DNA from: Chlorocebus sabaeus
Taxonomy: Eukaryota > Chordata > Mammalia > Primates > Cercopithecidae
Direction: 5' to 3'
NCBI RefSeq assembly: GCF_047675955.1
Contig: NC_132928.1
Span: 45,192,889 to 45,256,888 of the forward strand
Length of the DNA stretch: 64,000 bases
The position numbers and the translations under genes are program-made. The notes under the pieces were generated by a model, which worked only from the letters and a program-made list of their open reading frames with translations, did not search any database and was not told where the DNA came from. Of this stretch, positions 1 through 11,759 are shown piece after piece (position 1 is the first letter of the stretch; every line of letters begins with the position of its first letter).

Positions 1-1668
1 AACTTATTGAAATTTAAAAAGCATAAATTGAGCTTCTCAGGCTAACTAAACACTACAAGAACAATAATGGCACAGTCCATGATCCCCACACTGACATTCA
101 TGAGAGTCAGGAGGCTAAGACATATACGTGGAAAATTCCATCTGATAGTGCAAAGGTGGGAGCAGAGAGCAGCTTACATGCATGCAAACGAATCAGCAAT
201 AATTCATGAGTTGATGGAACGTTTGTCAATGAGGAGGAACTACATATTGTTTGGAGCAAGATAAAAATGAATATAAAAAAATACCAGCCATTTTGGGAAC
301 AGAGTGGGAGGGGAAATGACATAAAGGTTAGTTAAGTCTTGTGATGCTCAGGCCGCTTTTATCAGAGTGATTCAGTTGGACAAAAAATAGAAATGGGTTT
401 TCTAAGCCAAGACAATCTTCCATTCATCTTTTCCTTTCTAAAATTATAGTCACCCTCCTTAACAATAAGGATCAGATTTTCAAACAGTGAGTGTGGCTCA
501 TGTGTTTTTCCCTAGGCTTGGTCATATGATATAGATATCACCTTTCCACTCTTTAGAAGTCTGATTCTGTTTCCCCTTCCTTCATTCTTCCTCAACATGT
601 GGAACAGTTCCAAAAACAAAACATAGTAGCTTTAAGATTTTCCATTTAAAATCATGATTTGACCACACAAATCTGAAAAAATAATGGGCAGTGGTCACAG
701 TGGTGGCCAAGACGGTGGAGGGTTCCTTCCTTCCTGTTTTGTGTTTAAATAATCAGGGGACTGTCCTTTGATTCCCGTTCTTTGGCTTGGCCTGGCCTCT
801 GGCAGAGGCTCCTGTTCTTCTCCTCTGCCTGGGTCCATGACAGACACCAGCCTTCTGGAACAGAACTTCCTTCACCAGCAGAGGCTCTCTGATTCTTTTT
901 GCTCTGGAAGCAAGAATGGGTTTTTGGATATGCTTTGATAATATGCAAGGAGCATACCTGGTATGAGGGCATGCCAGCAGGAACTGCAAGTTCCTTTTCT
1001 AAAACTGGGAGCCTGACCCACATCCCCTGCTACTGACCCACCCCACAGTGTTATCCAACAGGTACCTGTATCAGCTTATTTGGCCAAGAAGCCAAATAAA
1101 ACCCTGTGAAAATCCATACTGTGGTGAACACTGTGGATGCCTCTCAGTGTGTGTATGTGTGTGTGTTTGGGGTCAGGGGGTGAGGGAGAAGAGAGCAATT
1201 ACCCATTAGGACATTTCTTACAGATCATTCTCGAGTACAGTTCAGGACAAAGAAGAAGGGAAGTGGTAAAGCTTTATCTCCTTCTAGCAGGAGTCCTAGC
1301 CTGTGGCTACAGTGAGATCCCCTCAGAGGTCCCTTGTGTCCAGATGGCCTGGAGGGCCAGTGGGCTGATCCTCGCAGAGATAATTCGCATGAGGCACCAC
1401 ATTGTGCCAGGGAAACTATTTTTCCTGCCAGAAGCTTGTTTGGCCAAGTCAGAAGAATGCCTCCATGTTGGACGGGAGCCTTCCTCACTCAGAACTTCTG
1501 ATTTAGTTAAGCCTCCCACCTCCAGTCCTCCTTCTTCCAACTCCTTGCCCTGCTCCTGAGAGTAAAGCCAGAAAGTGAGTTTCACCAAAATAAAAAACTG
1601 GGGGCACAAGGCTGCTCTGGCCCAAGAGTCGGGGTAAAGAAGGTAACACGTGTTAGTGCATGCATGTG
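1..1668. other. Unique intronic DNA
   Basis: No interspersed repeat is recognised. A short TG-rich patch lies near 1145-1165. The part from about 750 to 1560 is less AT-rich and carries long chance reading frames on both strands (the longest is 140 codons at 1137-1559). Codon use and splice signals do not support a gene. Confidence 0.5.
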
Positions 1669-1669
1669 A

Positions 1670-1719
1670 CTGTGTGTGTGTGTGTGTGTATGTGTAAGGG
1701 TGTGTGTGGAGTGTGTGCT
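1670..1719. repeat. (TG)n simple repeat, imperfect
   Basis: Alternating TG from about 1670 to 1696, then interrupted TG-rich sequence (tgtgtaaggg, tgtgtgtgga) to about 1719. It is a short microsatellite, likely moderately polymorphic. Confidence 0.85.
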
Positions 1720-2024
1720 ATTCCCACATCATAGCACAGTTTCACAGAAGAGTAGACTTCAGTGAAGATCCTTCCATGACAGAATCAGCAGCATCTGGCT
1801 GTGAACATACATCAGTGCCCTTAGCTTAGGATCTGAGGGGCTGCCTCAGTGCAGACACTGGCAGCAGCTCACAGGGTCCTCTGCCTACCACCAATGGTTT
1901 CTTGGGTGTCAGAGGTCCGACAGAAGATGCCAGTCCCTGAGATTTCCCAGGAATAACTTAGGGACTTCAAAATGGAGGGAAGATGTCTGGTTCCAAACGG
2001 CTGATAAGAGGCAGAAAACTGATT

Positions 2025-2290
2025 TGTTTATTCATTCATTCCATATAAAGGAAAATGAGGGTTAGTTATAGGCCAGACATTGTTCTAGGTGCTGAGCAGG
2101 AAAAATGGCAAAAAACTTATGCCCTGACAAAGCTGCCATTCCAGTGAAGGCAAAGGGAAATGAGAAATGAGCAAAAACATACCTAATATCAAGTCAGCTG
2201 GTGACAAGTATGAAGAGGAAATTACAACAGAATAATAGAGACTGGGGGCTGACAGGGACCACTCTAGCCAGCCAGATAAAGGGCTGTCTC
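2025..2290 (-). repeat. LINE L2 fragment
   Basis: The run from attcattcattcc through ggccagacattgttctaggtgctgagcagg is the reverse complement of the L2 3' end. The diverged body follows, ending in a stretch like tgacagggaccactctagcc. Strongly diverged, so an ancient insertion. Confidence 0.65.
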
Positions 2291-2575
2291 TGGAATCAGA
2301 GAAATGTGTATATTCTTGTTACACACATGTGTGCACACTTTTGAACTATAGAGTAAACAACAGAAAGCCTAAATTTTTACTTCTATTTTCAAGAATCTTC
2401 CAACCATCAAATTAAAAGAACCCTATCATATGCCAGTAAGTTATAAGGAATTTTTAAGAGACTGTCCCTCATTTTTATTTACTTAGATTTTATTCTATAA
2501 ATTAGAAAACAAATGACAGATCATAAAGTTTACAAACATTTGTTATACAGATTTCCTTGAATTCGTGTTTGTTTT

Positions 2576-2608
2576 ATTCATTGAATGAATGAATGAATGA
2601 ATGAATAA
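2576..2608. repeat. (TGAA)n simple repeat
   Basis: About six TGAA units after tttattcat, ending in gaataagg. L2 3' tails often end in such units, but no L2 body is recognisable beside it. Confidence 0.8.
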
Positions 2609-3734
2609 GGCACTATAAGCCAGTTAAGAGATGAGGTTAAAACCATCACTTATTTTTTTAAAGGCACTAAAATACGTCCATTTTATTGTTTGGATATACA
2701 AACATTTATTTGCTACTGAAAATTGAAATAACACATGAAAATTTCCTTTTATTGTAATTTATATTTTTGAAAACCAAAATATCCAATTAATTACTATGCT
2801 CTAGCCGAACCACCCAATGGTTTCTTTACCTTCTTTCTCCATCCCTTACTTTGCTTGAAATTCTTGACATTGGGTTTCATCTCACTGATTTAAGGCTTCT
2901 AAAACACAGGGAAATGCCTGAGACCTACTGGTGCTTCCTTGGGTCATATCAAAAAGTAGAACTAAAGTATTATTGAAGTCACTCAAATACATTCAAGCTA
3001 TAAAGATCCCTTATAAATTACTGGTATCAAGGTAGGAAGGAAAAGACAAGAAGAAAAAGACATCACAGAACTCATTATAGGTTATCAAAATTACTGGTAT
3101 ACAGTCTGTCTCAGAATAAAGTAGCTTTCTCAACCTGCTGCATAAAATTACCAGCAAGGAAGGAAGGTATAGGAATAAGGTTTCTGACTGAATTGGCTCT
3201 GCGTCATAATTCTCCACTGCGGCATTGTCAGAAGGATTCCATTAATGCAGAAACTGCAGCTACATTGGGATGGTTCACGTCTTGATTTATTCTTAATTCC
3301 CTTAAGCCTAGTGTCTGTTAATTCTCTTTCAAGCTGAGAAAATCAGTTGAGCAAGATGTAACCGAGTTTTGCCATCTTTTCTTTCTGAACAAATAACAAC
3401 AATGACCTTGTTCCTCTCCTCCTGTGAGGCACGCCATCTCTGATGTCCTGGAAGATCTTTTCTCTTCTACCCTGCCATTGGGATAGATCTTCTGGCAGAG
3501 GGGAAAGGGATTTAGTACGAGGGTTGAGAGTCAAGTTATGCTTTGTGATGAGTCCATTGGTGATCTAGCTACAGTTCTAAGCTGCTCCTGGATCTTTGGG
3601 TCTCAGCAGAACATGATGCTGGACTCACAGATTGCTACAAGGTGGCCTGGAATAAAGTCTATAGCCCAGAAAGAGCCTGAAAACCCGAATTCCAACAAAC
3701 GGTGCCCAAAGAGCCAACCCATTACTCATTAACT
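2609..3734. other. Unique intronic DNA
   Basis: No recognisable repeat or gene. Short open frames on both strands are at chance length. Confidence 0.4.
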
Positions 3735-3870
3735 TGACTTCTAAGCCTATTTCTGTAAAACGGGAATAAGAACCTTAACCACCAGATTGTAAAGATAAGG
3801 TAAGATAGTCCATTCAGCATGTACGGCACAGAGCCAGGAAAAACAGTAGGTAGGCACTCACTTCTGTAGG
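3735..3870 (+). repeat. SINE MIR fragment
   Basis: The stretch tctgtaaaacgggaataaga, followed by cggcacagagccagg and gtaggcactca, has the order of the MIR core and 3' part on the plus strand. Diverged. Confidence 0.6.
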
Positions 3871-4189
3871 TTAAAAAAAAAAATAGAATGAAACTTATGT
3901 GAATTCTAAATTAGTTTAAAAAATCATTTAAAAACAACCTATGAAATAACCTCTTTGCCTAGGATTATTAATGGAAATCCAGCAGATATTCTCAAGAAAA
4001 AAAATGGAAGTAGTTTTTTTCCCCCTTGGACTTACGAATAAACAGTGTTAGAACTAAATTTTATTTTTTCCTATTCTAAAATAAAAAAAATACACCATCC
4101 CTCATCCTCATATCTGTGACAAGTCGTACCCAGATTGTATTAAGAATCGGAAAGCCATCCTCATTAGACTTGAGGGCCCTCTAGACATG

Positions 4190-4290
4190 CACAATGGACA
4201 TTTATTGAGCACCTATTATGACCACCAGGAGTAGACCAAGAGCTTTAGATGGACTCTCTGACTGAGTCCTTCTTAACCAATATGCCAGGA
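4190..4290 (-). repeat. Possible MIR or L2 remnant
   Basis: The motif catttattgagcacctatta is the reverse complement of a MIR/L2 3' motif. Only a short core matches, so the family is uncertain. Confidence 0.4.
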
Positions 4291-4479
4291 TTCATGGAAA
4301 TAACTTCATTCTTGAGCAGACATGTCTTTCTCTAGGTCAAATGACAAAAATGTATATTTTGCTTGGTATAAATACCAAATACGTTGTCGCTGTTGTTTTT
4401 CTTATAACCAAAGCAATATTTCACTGTAGAAAACAAATCGCCTGTTAGCCTACCAATTGAGTGCCATTAAAATTTGGAA

Positions 4480-5305
4480 TGTTTCCCATGTCAGTTTTTT
4501 CTCTCTCTGCTGTTTATCTACAAAATTGGAATTATGTAATCAAACATTTCTTTGCGCAAATGCTTTTTTGGTGGTTTATACTATCTCATTATATGGATAA
4601 GCCATTAATTAACCATCTGGGTAATATTGGGAAATTTGGTTATTCCCATTTTTTCACCATAACGAAGAAAGCTGTAGTAAACATCTTTGTACATCTCTTT
4701 GATTTCCTTCTTCCTAGAAAAATAATTATTAATTTGAACATGACCATCTTTTGGGCTTGCAATATCTTCTTCCAAAAAGGTTGTGCCTATTTACACTCTC
4801 AGCAGCAGTATATGAATATGAGTGCCTGACTCCTACTTTTGTCAGAATTGACAGTATGATTTTTAAAACACACAACAAAACTGACAAAAAGTTGCCAATT
4901 TCCTAGGAAAAAATTATCTGATTGTTTTCTTAAATCTGCACTTTTAAACTATATACTATAAGGTTATTCTTCTACCTTCCTTCCATACAGGCTATTTTCT
5001 TTTTTCTGCAAATTACCTATTCCTATCCTTTGCCCATTCAAAAATCTGCATTGTTAGGTATATCCTTCTTGTCTTACAAAAACACTTTCTATGTTAAAGG
5101 TATTAATTTTTTCCTGTGATATTTATTGCAGTTATTACAGGATTATAACAGTATTCCTAGGCAGTATTTATCTTTTAAATGCTTACTGTCCTATTTCATG
5201 TAAAAAGTTTCACATTTGTGTATACAAATGAATCATCCATGGCCTGCCCAAAGCCCTCTTGTTTTCTTTCTGTTTTAAAAAAACTTTAATTCTATCACCT
5301 CGAGG
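4480..5305 (-). mobile_element. Old L1 (L1M) ORF2 3' fragment, antisense
   Basis: Several blocks match the antisense of the L1 ORF2 end: gtagtaaacatctttgtaca, then tttacactctcagcagcagt, then tcctatcctttgcccattc. The same element resumes at about 5880. The coding frame is destroyed by many substitutions and indels, so it is a fossil. Confidence 0.7.
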
Positions 5306-5308
5306 TTC

Positions 5309-5539
5309 CTTTTTTTTTTGAGACAGGGTCTGTCTCTGTCACCCAGGCTCAATCACAGTGGTGTAACCATAGCCAGGTCTACAGGCACATGCCACCACAC
5401 CTGGCTAATTTTATTTTTTGTAGAGATGTGGTCTTACTACATTGTCCAGGCTGGTCTCAAACTCCTAACCTCGAGTGATGCTCCCACCTCAGCCTGCATA
5501 AGTGTTGGGATTATAGGCATGAGCCACCATACCCTGGAC
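5309..5539 (-). mobile_element. Alu (AluJ-like), shortened
   Basis: It starts with a T run and gagacagggtctgtctctgt and ends with the Alu 5' sequence near accctggacc. At about 230 bp it is shorter than the usual 280-300 bp because part of the right-arm region is deleted. High divergence points to an old J-type copy. Confidence 0.9.
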
Positions 5540-5879
5540 CTCCAAAGCCCCTTTCTGTCCAATTCATTTCTGCCTAGAGGAGGCAATGGGTCCACCCTCC
5601 TGCCAAACACGGTAGATTGGTACAGGCAGGGGCAGCTAAGCAGAAAGATGCAGATGTGGGTGATATAACAAAACTACATTAATGATGAGCCCCGTGAGGG
5701 AAGATCCTCAGATCCAGTGCCCAGATCCCGGTCCTTCCAGAATCTAGCCTTGCTTCTCTATCTCAGCCTTGAGAAGGTCCAGCCCAATGACCATCCCTGC
5801 CCTGAGGTTAATCCAAGATCACTTTACAGCAAACTCTGCATTTACTTGTGGTAATTTGAGTTGGTTTTGTTACTCACAC
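5540..5879. other. Unassigned segment within the old L1
   Basis: Between the Alu and the resumed L1 lie about 340 bp that match neither L1 nor Alu. They include phrases such as gatcctcagatccagtgcc. It could be a separate old insertion or L1 sequence too diverged to recognise. Confidence 0.4.
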
Positions 5880-6310
5880 TCAAATTTATCTTCACTAAAA
5901 CATGACAAATAATTATTTCCCTTGTGGTTTCTTCCACTGCTTTTATATTTAAAAATACTTCTCCATCCCATTATTAGTTATGTAGTCATTTTTTTCTCCT
6001 AGTTTTAAAAACATGATTTAAATAAATACACACATAGTTCTCTAAGTAATGTGTCTGAAGTTTATTTTGGTGTAGTTTGCTGAATAATCTACCTCTTCCC
6101 CATGGGATTCCTGTATTCCTGGGATCATATGTGTCTATATATTGTTTTTCTGTGCATTTTAGGGTTATTTATTCTGTTCTATGTGATTCCTATGCTGGCA
6201 CTAAACTGTTTTCAGCTTTATTATATATTTTACATTTGAAATAGCAAGTTTCTCTTCACTGCTCTTTAAAAATGTTTCCTAGTTATCCTCTCTAAAACCA
6301 TTTTGTTATC
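5880..6310 (-). mobile_element. Old L1 (L1M) ORF2 fragment, antisense, continuation
   Basis: The blocks gtttattttggtgtagtttg, ttattctgttctatgtgatt and gttttcagctttattatat follow L1 ORF2 antisense order. It continues the element at 4480-5305. Confidence 0.7.
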
Positions 6311-6418
6311 AGAAAATTCTTTATTTCATCATGTCACTGACTGAACTATCTCAATCACCAGACAGCTAGTTATGGTTTAACCAAGTCCAGGAAATCCATC
6401 TTTACAAAACCAGAAGAG

Positions 6419-6702
6419 AGCCTGGTGTGGCAACTCATGCCTGTAATCCCAGCACTTTGGGAGGCTGAGGCTGAAGGATCACTTGAGCCCAGAAGTTTGA
6501 GACCAGCCTGGGCAACATGGTGAAGCCCCATCTCCACAAAAAATATGGAAAAGTTAGCCAGGCTAGGTGGCATGCACCTGAAGTCCCAGCTAGTTGGGAG
6601 GTTGAGGTTGGAGGATCGCTTGAGCCCAGGAGGTCAAGGCTACACCGAGCCATGATTGCACCACTGCACTCCAGCCTGGGTGACAGAATGAGACCCTGCC
6701 TC

Positions 6703-6733
<31 letters not shown>

Positions 6734-6751
6734 CAAAACAAAACAAAACAA
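6419..6751 (+). mobile_element. Alu with (AAAAC)n tail
   Basis: The sequence runs from gcctggtgtggcaactcatg to the second-monomer end ctccagcctgggtgacagaa, followed by a tail of about nine AAAAC units (6704-6751). The pattern (agccaggctaggtggcatgc, ggaggatcgcttgagccc) suggests an older AluJ. It forms an inverted pair with the minus-strand Alu 0.9 kb upstream. Confidence 0.95.
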
Positions 6752-8019
6752 TCCCCACAACTTGAAGAGATGAAATCACTTCACGACAGCCATGTCTACT
6801 GCTATAACTCCTGTCTTGCAGCTCTGCCAGATAAAATTAAGAAGGCAGCAAAGAGAAATTTAGCAAGTGTGTTCTAAATAGTATTATAATTTGTCTCTTT
6901 TTTTCTTGTACTGGGTGAAGAAACTGAGCAGCCCATGAAATTAAAACAAATTAATTTACCTTCCTGCTAAAAGGTTTTTTAAAATAGACAATAACAACCT
7001 TTACAATCTCATCTAGCACTATATGCGTTCCTTGATACTAAATCTTTTTTATTCTTACACACTTATACCATTTGTTTTTACAAAACAAGATTCAATAGCC
7101 ATTGGGACTTTAGGGAAAAATATCTATTACAACCCCAACCAACTACTACATTTTGTCACATCAGGACTTAAACTAGCTTACCTTAAATGTGCTGAGAACA
7201 CTGACATTAGCCTGTAGTTGGGTAAAATCAGCTAACACAAAGCCTATTTTAAAATTAAGTGCTGAATATCTCAGGCAATTTATTGAATATTGTGCTGAAA
7301 GTGAAAAACAGAATGATTCCACACCACTGTAAAGTTGAAAAATCATAAATCAAACCATGGTATGCCAGAGAGTCTGTGTATGATTTGATATTTTCAGTGA
7401 AATATAAAAACATTTATACATTATCTAAATCTAGTATTTTGTATGCTATTTGTATACATAAAAATAAATAGGAAAATTCCTCATATTGGGACTGTAGTGA
7501 CGAATTTTTCATTAAAAGGAAAAGTGATAGACTAGAGAAAAAACATCTGCCAGGAATGTTCCAGAACTGTCTGGTTGGCAGTCTCCTGAATTTTTACACA
7601 TCGCAAAAACAATCAAACAAAAAGAAAAAAAAACTCCAAAGATATTATATCATAGGGAAAAGTATGACTAAGGAATATAATGTTATCTCCTTGCCAGAAA
7701 ACTAGAGACTACAAAATATTTTAAAATGCAACAACTAAAAAGGTAAAAATGTTAGTGTAGGTAATATGTTTTTACTTTATATATTAATACATATATTTAA
7801 ATATAAATTTAGTATATTTTACAACACTACTGTTGACTGAGAAGACAAATGCAAACAGACAGATTTGAAGATTTCAGGTGATTTCTTAATGATTCTACTT
7901 CATTAATTTAAAAGCAAAGTGCTTTAAAGAAGGCTTCGCACTTTTTAATGTAACCAGAGGGAGAAGAAGTCGTCCCTTGACTGAGATTCTCACCCACTTC
8001 ACCAAAATCATCACTCATC
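6752..8019. other. Unique AT-rich intronic DNA
   Basis: No gene or clear repeat is seen. The part from about 7740 to 7820 is nearly pure A/T. Confidence 0.4.
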
Positions 8020-8112
8020 TTAAACCATTTTGCAGATGACAAAGCTGAGTCTCAGATGTTGCTGTTTTAAAGTTCCACGGCTAGGAGACTGAGCAGGACT
8101 TGAGCCCACCAC
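8020..8112 (-). repeat. SINE MIR fragment
   Basis: The stretches ccattttgcagatgacaaag and ggacttgagccca are in antisense MIR order. It abuts the hAT-like element at 8115. Confidence 0.6.
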
Positions 8113-8114
8113 CC

Positions 8115-8675
8115 CAGGAGTTCTTTAGCTTTTTGTGCCATGTATTCCTCTGACAATCTGGTAAAACCTATGTACCTCTTCTCAGAATAGTATTTTTAAA
8201 TTCCTAAAACAAATACATAGCATTAGAAAGGACAAAAATTATAAAGAAATAATCAAAATATTTTTAAGAAAAAAATTGTGATAGAGTAATATATGTTCTT
8301 CATTAATATATTAAATAAGAAGATATACTAGTGGGTCTGATAACTATGGTAATTTTAAAGGAGTCATGAGCATTAATATTTCAACAACTTTAACGTGGTA
8401 TGAAAACAACTGTGACTTTTATTGTTGAAAAGTCACAGGTACTGCTATTACTACTGGCTTGTTGCCTACATTCATAATTAGGGTGTCATTTGCTGAATAC
8501 CTTAGTTTCTTCTCCAAAGGAAAGTACCCTGCAAATCTGTCCAAATCAAAAGTGTAAAATTTCTGTTAAAGGTTAGTGAAAATAAAGATGTATTTTTTTT
8601 TTTTTTTTTTTTTTTCTCATGGAAGTTCACAGACTCCCTGAATTCTGTCTACAGACCTCTTGAGAACTGCCCATT
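8115..8675 (+). mobile_element. hAT-Charlie-like non-autonomous DNA transposon
   Basis: It begins caggagttctttagcttttt, resembling a hAT-Charlie terminal repeat (CAGGGGTTCTTAACC type). The body is AT-rich and familiar from genomic copies (taatatatgttcttcattaa; aagtcacaggtactgctatt). Near the far end, ttcacagactccctgaattc matches the inner part of the opposite terminal repeat, whose outer bases are lost or diverged. No transposase is encoded. The exact subfamily is not assigned. Confidence 0.6.
8593..8615. repeat. T23 homopolymer
   Basis: An uninterrupted run of 23 T inside the hAT-like element, probably an expansion of a shorter ancestral T tract. It is not the tail of an Alu or L1. Confidence 0.9.
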
Positions 8676-8844
8676 CTGGCTCAATGCTTAGTGTAGATTC
8701 CAGGTAGACTTCTCTAAAGAGTCTGCAATGGGTATAAAATGAATGAATAAATGTAAGTTCCCACTAAAACACTGAGGTGGGTCAGGCACCACTGCCAGAC
8801 GGTTCACTTCCTCTTTCAGGGCCAATTTAACCAGCCCACACTCC

Positions 8845-8847
<3 letters not shown>

Positions 8848-8894
<47 letters not shown>
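8848..8894. repeat. (TG)23 microsatellite
   Basis: A perfect alternating TG run of about 47 bp flanked by ctccctc and tgggga. It is long and pure enough to be a polymorphic dinucleotide marker and could adopt Z-DNA. Confidence 0.97.
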
Positions 8895-8895
<1 letters not shown>

Positions 8896-9814
8896 GGGGA
8901 TTTGAGATATGGATTACTACATTTCCTAAAGGTACCTTCATTAACCTGCCTAACCAGTATCTTGTATCACCTGATTCTCATTTTCTAAGATCACACAGCC
9001 TGAGGTACCAGACGGTATAATCAGGTCTTTGGGAAACAGACCAGGTTGTGAGACCCAGCAGAGAGTAAAAGCCTCAGCTAGTCTGCAGCAGCCTCTGCTA
9101 TGGTCAGGAGGAGCAGGAGATGGTTAAGTGGGTACTGATGGGACAGCAGCCAGTGCTGCCGTGGCTGCAGCAGGTATCCATTTCCAATGGTATAACTTGT
9201 CTGCCTTGGAGCAGCACATTTCTGATGCCCTGGGTCAACATTTCAGATTGCTATGAATGTCAAACAGCTATTACTGAGATTCTTGTCTGATATTCCCCAC
9301 ACCATCTTTCTAGAGAGGAGCATACTCCAGTATTTTGATTATTCTCCTCATAAAGGATGGGATATGCTCATTTCATCCATTCAATTTTTTAGATTAACTT
9401 AAGATAGCTAAAAATTTAAATATCTAAAATGCTGCCAAAATAAAAGAGAAAACACATTTGGCTTTATTCTTCAACTTTGTATGCAAGAGAGAACATTCCT
9501 GTGTTTATGTGCATGTGTGTGCACATGTGTACACTGCTTCATGGGGAAGGAAACAGAGTTTCCTGTGATTTCCTAGATTTCCTCCTTGTGGTTTTCAGAA
9601 ACCATGTTCCCAGCAGCAAATCCAAAGACTCGCCTTGAGCATGCATGCCATTTTTGCAAAGAGACCAAAAAAAAAAAAAGTCTGGATGTATCTTTAAATG
9701 GCAAGGAAGTAGGATCATAAACACCAATTTAAATAAGCAAAGAATGATTAAACTTAAACGCAAAAAAGGAAACAGAATAATTCAGACCCTGATATAAATA
9801 AAAGAACGATACTC
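8896..9814. other. Mostly unique intronic DNA
   Basis: A weak MIR-like patch (aagatcacacagcctgaggt, about 8985-9010) is the only hint of a repeat. An A12 run lies at 9669-9680. No gene is seen. Confidence 0.35.
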
Positions 9815-10150
9815 TAGTTCAAATTCCCTAGCTTGGCATTCAAGACCATGCTCAATCCAGCCCTACTGACTTGTCCTCAGAGGTCCTGCCCTGCATGGTC
9901 TGGACTCTTCTGGCTGCTCTGGTTTTGTATCAACCTACTCTTGCCCTCATTCTCCTTCTCTAGACTCAGGTCCTGGAATGTCCCAGGCTCTCTCCTACTT
10001 TGGTGACTTTTAACATGCAGTTTTCTCTGCCTGAAAGGCTCTTGATGGTCTTGCCCACCACCCTTCTCCCATCCTTTAGTTACTGCTGTTCATTCTTCGG
10101 GTTTCATCTCAGGCCTTCCCTGATCCTCCAGATCAGCCAGATTTCCAAGT
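9815..10150 (+). repeat. LINE L2 fragment
   Basis: The order is caagaccatgctcaatccag, ttctctgcctgaaaggctct, ggtttcatctcaggccttcc. This is the L2 3' region in sense order. It appears to resume near 10450. Confidence 0.65.
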
Positions 10151-10445
10151 CCTGTGCATTAGGTTGGGCCGACAGTGCTGTAAATCAAGTTTAGAGTCAA
10201 GTACGGGGATGGGGAGGCTGCCCTACTAGTCAAGCCACGCACCTTAGTGCGGGGCTTTGTCCAACTGGACACTTCTTCTAGTCCTTTGTGTGAACTAGAA
10301 AAGACTCCAGTGGCTTGCCAAACCGTGTGCCTAGAGGTTTTCATATTCCTGGGTGTTGCCTTTTGTTTTGTCCTCTGACAGCGGATGGCTTTTTCTAATG
10401 TGCACAAAGGCGTGCGTATCGTATCACTGACCCTACAAATCTCCC
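10151..10445. other. Unassigned segment interrupting the L2
   Basis: About 290 bp, beginning near attaggttgggccgacag, that do not follow the L2 order on either side and have more CpG and GC than their surroundings. No terminal inverted repeat or poly(A) tail is obvious. It may be an old inserted element or retained unique DNA. Confidence 0.4.
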
Positions 10446-10649
10446 TGCTTTACATATGCAATTGGCCTTTTCATTCATAGACTTAACAGAGTCTGTGGTC
10501 TGTAGTCATTGATGTGTATGTGTAATTGAGTGGTATCAGAGTTTCCCATTAGATGGTAAGATCCATTAGGGCAGGAACCATGGCCTTTTGCTCACAATTA
10601 TCCCCAGTCCCTAACGCAATGTCTGGCACAGAATAGATGCTAAATGCAT
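10446..10649 (+). repeat. LINE L2 3' end, left of the Alu
   Basis: The run atggtaagatccattagggc then gtctggcacagaatagatgc is the L2 3' terminus. The last 12 bases, tgctaaatgcat, form the TSD of the following Alu. A short L2 remainder follows the Alu to about 10985. Confidence 0.7.
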
Positions 10650-10947
10650 TTTTTTGGTTGTTTTTGAGATGGAGTCTTGCTCTTTCACCCAGGCTGGAGT
10701 GCAGCAGTGCAATCTCGGCTCACTGCAGCCTCTGCCTCCCGGGTTCAAGCAATCCTCCCGTCTCAGCCTCCCAAGTAGCTGGGACTACAGGTGTGCACCA
10801 CCACGCCCAGTTAATTTGTATATTTTTAGTACAGACAGGGTTGCACCATGCTGGCCAGGCTTGTCTTGAACTCCTGGCCTCAAGTGATACGCCCACCTTG
10901 GCCTTTCAAAGTGCTAGGATTACAGGCGTGAGTCACTGTGCCCAGCC
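10650..10947 (-). mobile_element. Alu (AluS-like) with TSD
   Basis: A full-length antisense Alu running from a T-rich tail and gagatggagtcttgctcttt to gtgcccagcc. It is flanked by a perfect 12-bp TSD, tgctaaatgcat, at 10638-10649 and 10948-10959. It interrupts the L2 3' end, so the L2 is older. Confidence 0.96.
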
Positions 10948-10985
10948 TGCTAAATGCATGTTTATGAAGTGAATTAATTAAGAAG

Positions 10986-11755
10986 AAAGCCAACGATATG
11001 CTGTAATGAAAGAAATATATAACCAGACTTAGGGCAAGATGGAGGTGTCTAGCAGATTTACTTATACTTACTGAATAAATGAGGATTTGACAGATAGTAA
11101 GAAGCAAACGTTGGCAGACCAAAGGACAGACTTTGCAACTTCATAATCGAAGTAGAATTTTCACTGAAGCATTTCACCCTAGGGCTAGGAAGAAACGTGT
11201 TGCTTCTAGAAGAAAGCAGAGTCAGGCTGGCAGTGCCTCAAGAGCCTGCTTGGGAATAAAGGGCGTTTTAGACAGGATAGCAAGCTGGGAGGGAATCTAA
11301 GAGAGACAAAAATCTAATGATTCATGAGATTCCAGGCAGACCAAGCACCCTGGAACTTGCAAAACTTCTTGCAACAAGAATTCTTGCTCAGTTGGCTGAA
11401 GACACTGAGGCAGAAAGCCTCTGTGTGTCACTTACTGCACTGCACAACAGGAAAACCAGCTTCAAGTGAAGATCTGAGGCAAGCATAGGAGCAGTTATGG
11501 CCCGAGCAGCCCTGAGACTTGGAAAATAAAGATCTGTACAGTTCCCTGAACACAGGCAGGGAACATGAGCATCGGTACAGGCTTAGGTGCCTCAATTCTA
11601 AATTTCTAAAAATTTCTCCCTATGGAAAGCGAGGGAGGGAAAATGTAAAACACTTTTTCATTCCAGAAAAAAGTATATATGCTACGCCAAATTACATGTA
11701 TATATATTAAATTTATCTAAAATATATCAAGCTATATAGCACTATTATAAATTCT
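10986..11755. other. Unique intronic DNA
   Basis: No repeat or gene recognised. An A/T-rich stretch lies around 11690-11760. Confidence 0.4.
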
Positions 11756-11759
11756 CTCT

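Noticed and set aside
1137..1559. A 140-codon plus-strand reading frame, the longest in the window
   Set aside because: It begins in a TG-rich simple stretch, has low-complexity composition, overlaps frames of similar length on the other strand and lacks splice or poly(A) support.
10158..10175. Mariner MADE1 terminal repeat suggested by ttaggttggg
   Set aside because: Only the first eight to nine bases agree, the following bases differ, and no partner inverted repeat lies within 100 bp.
10637..10972. Reading frames of 70-115 codons inside Alus (this one, and similar at 6435-6779, 34293-34706, 61299-61592)
   Set aside because: These are Alu translations recurring in every copy, not genes.
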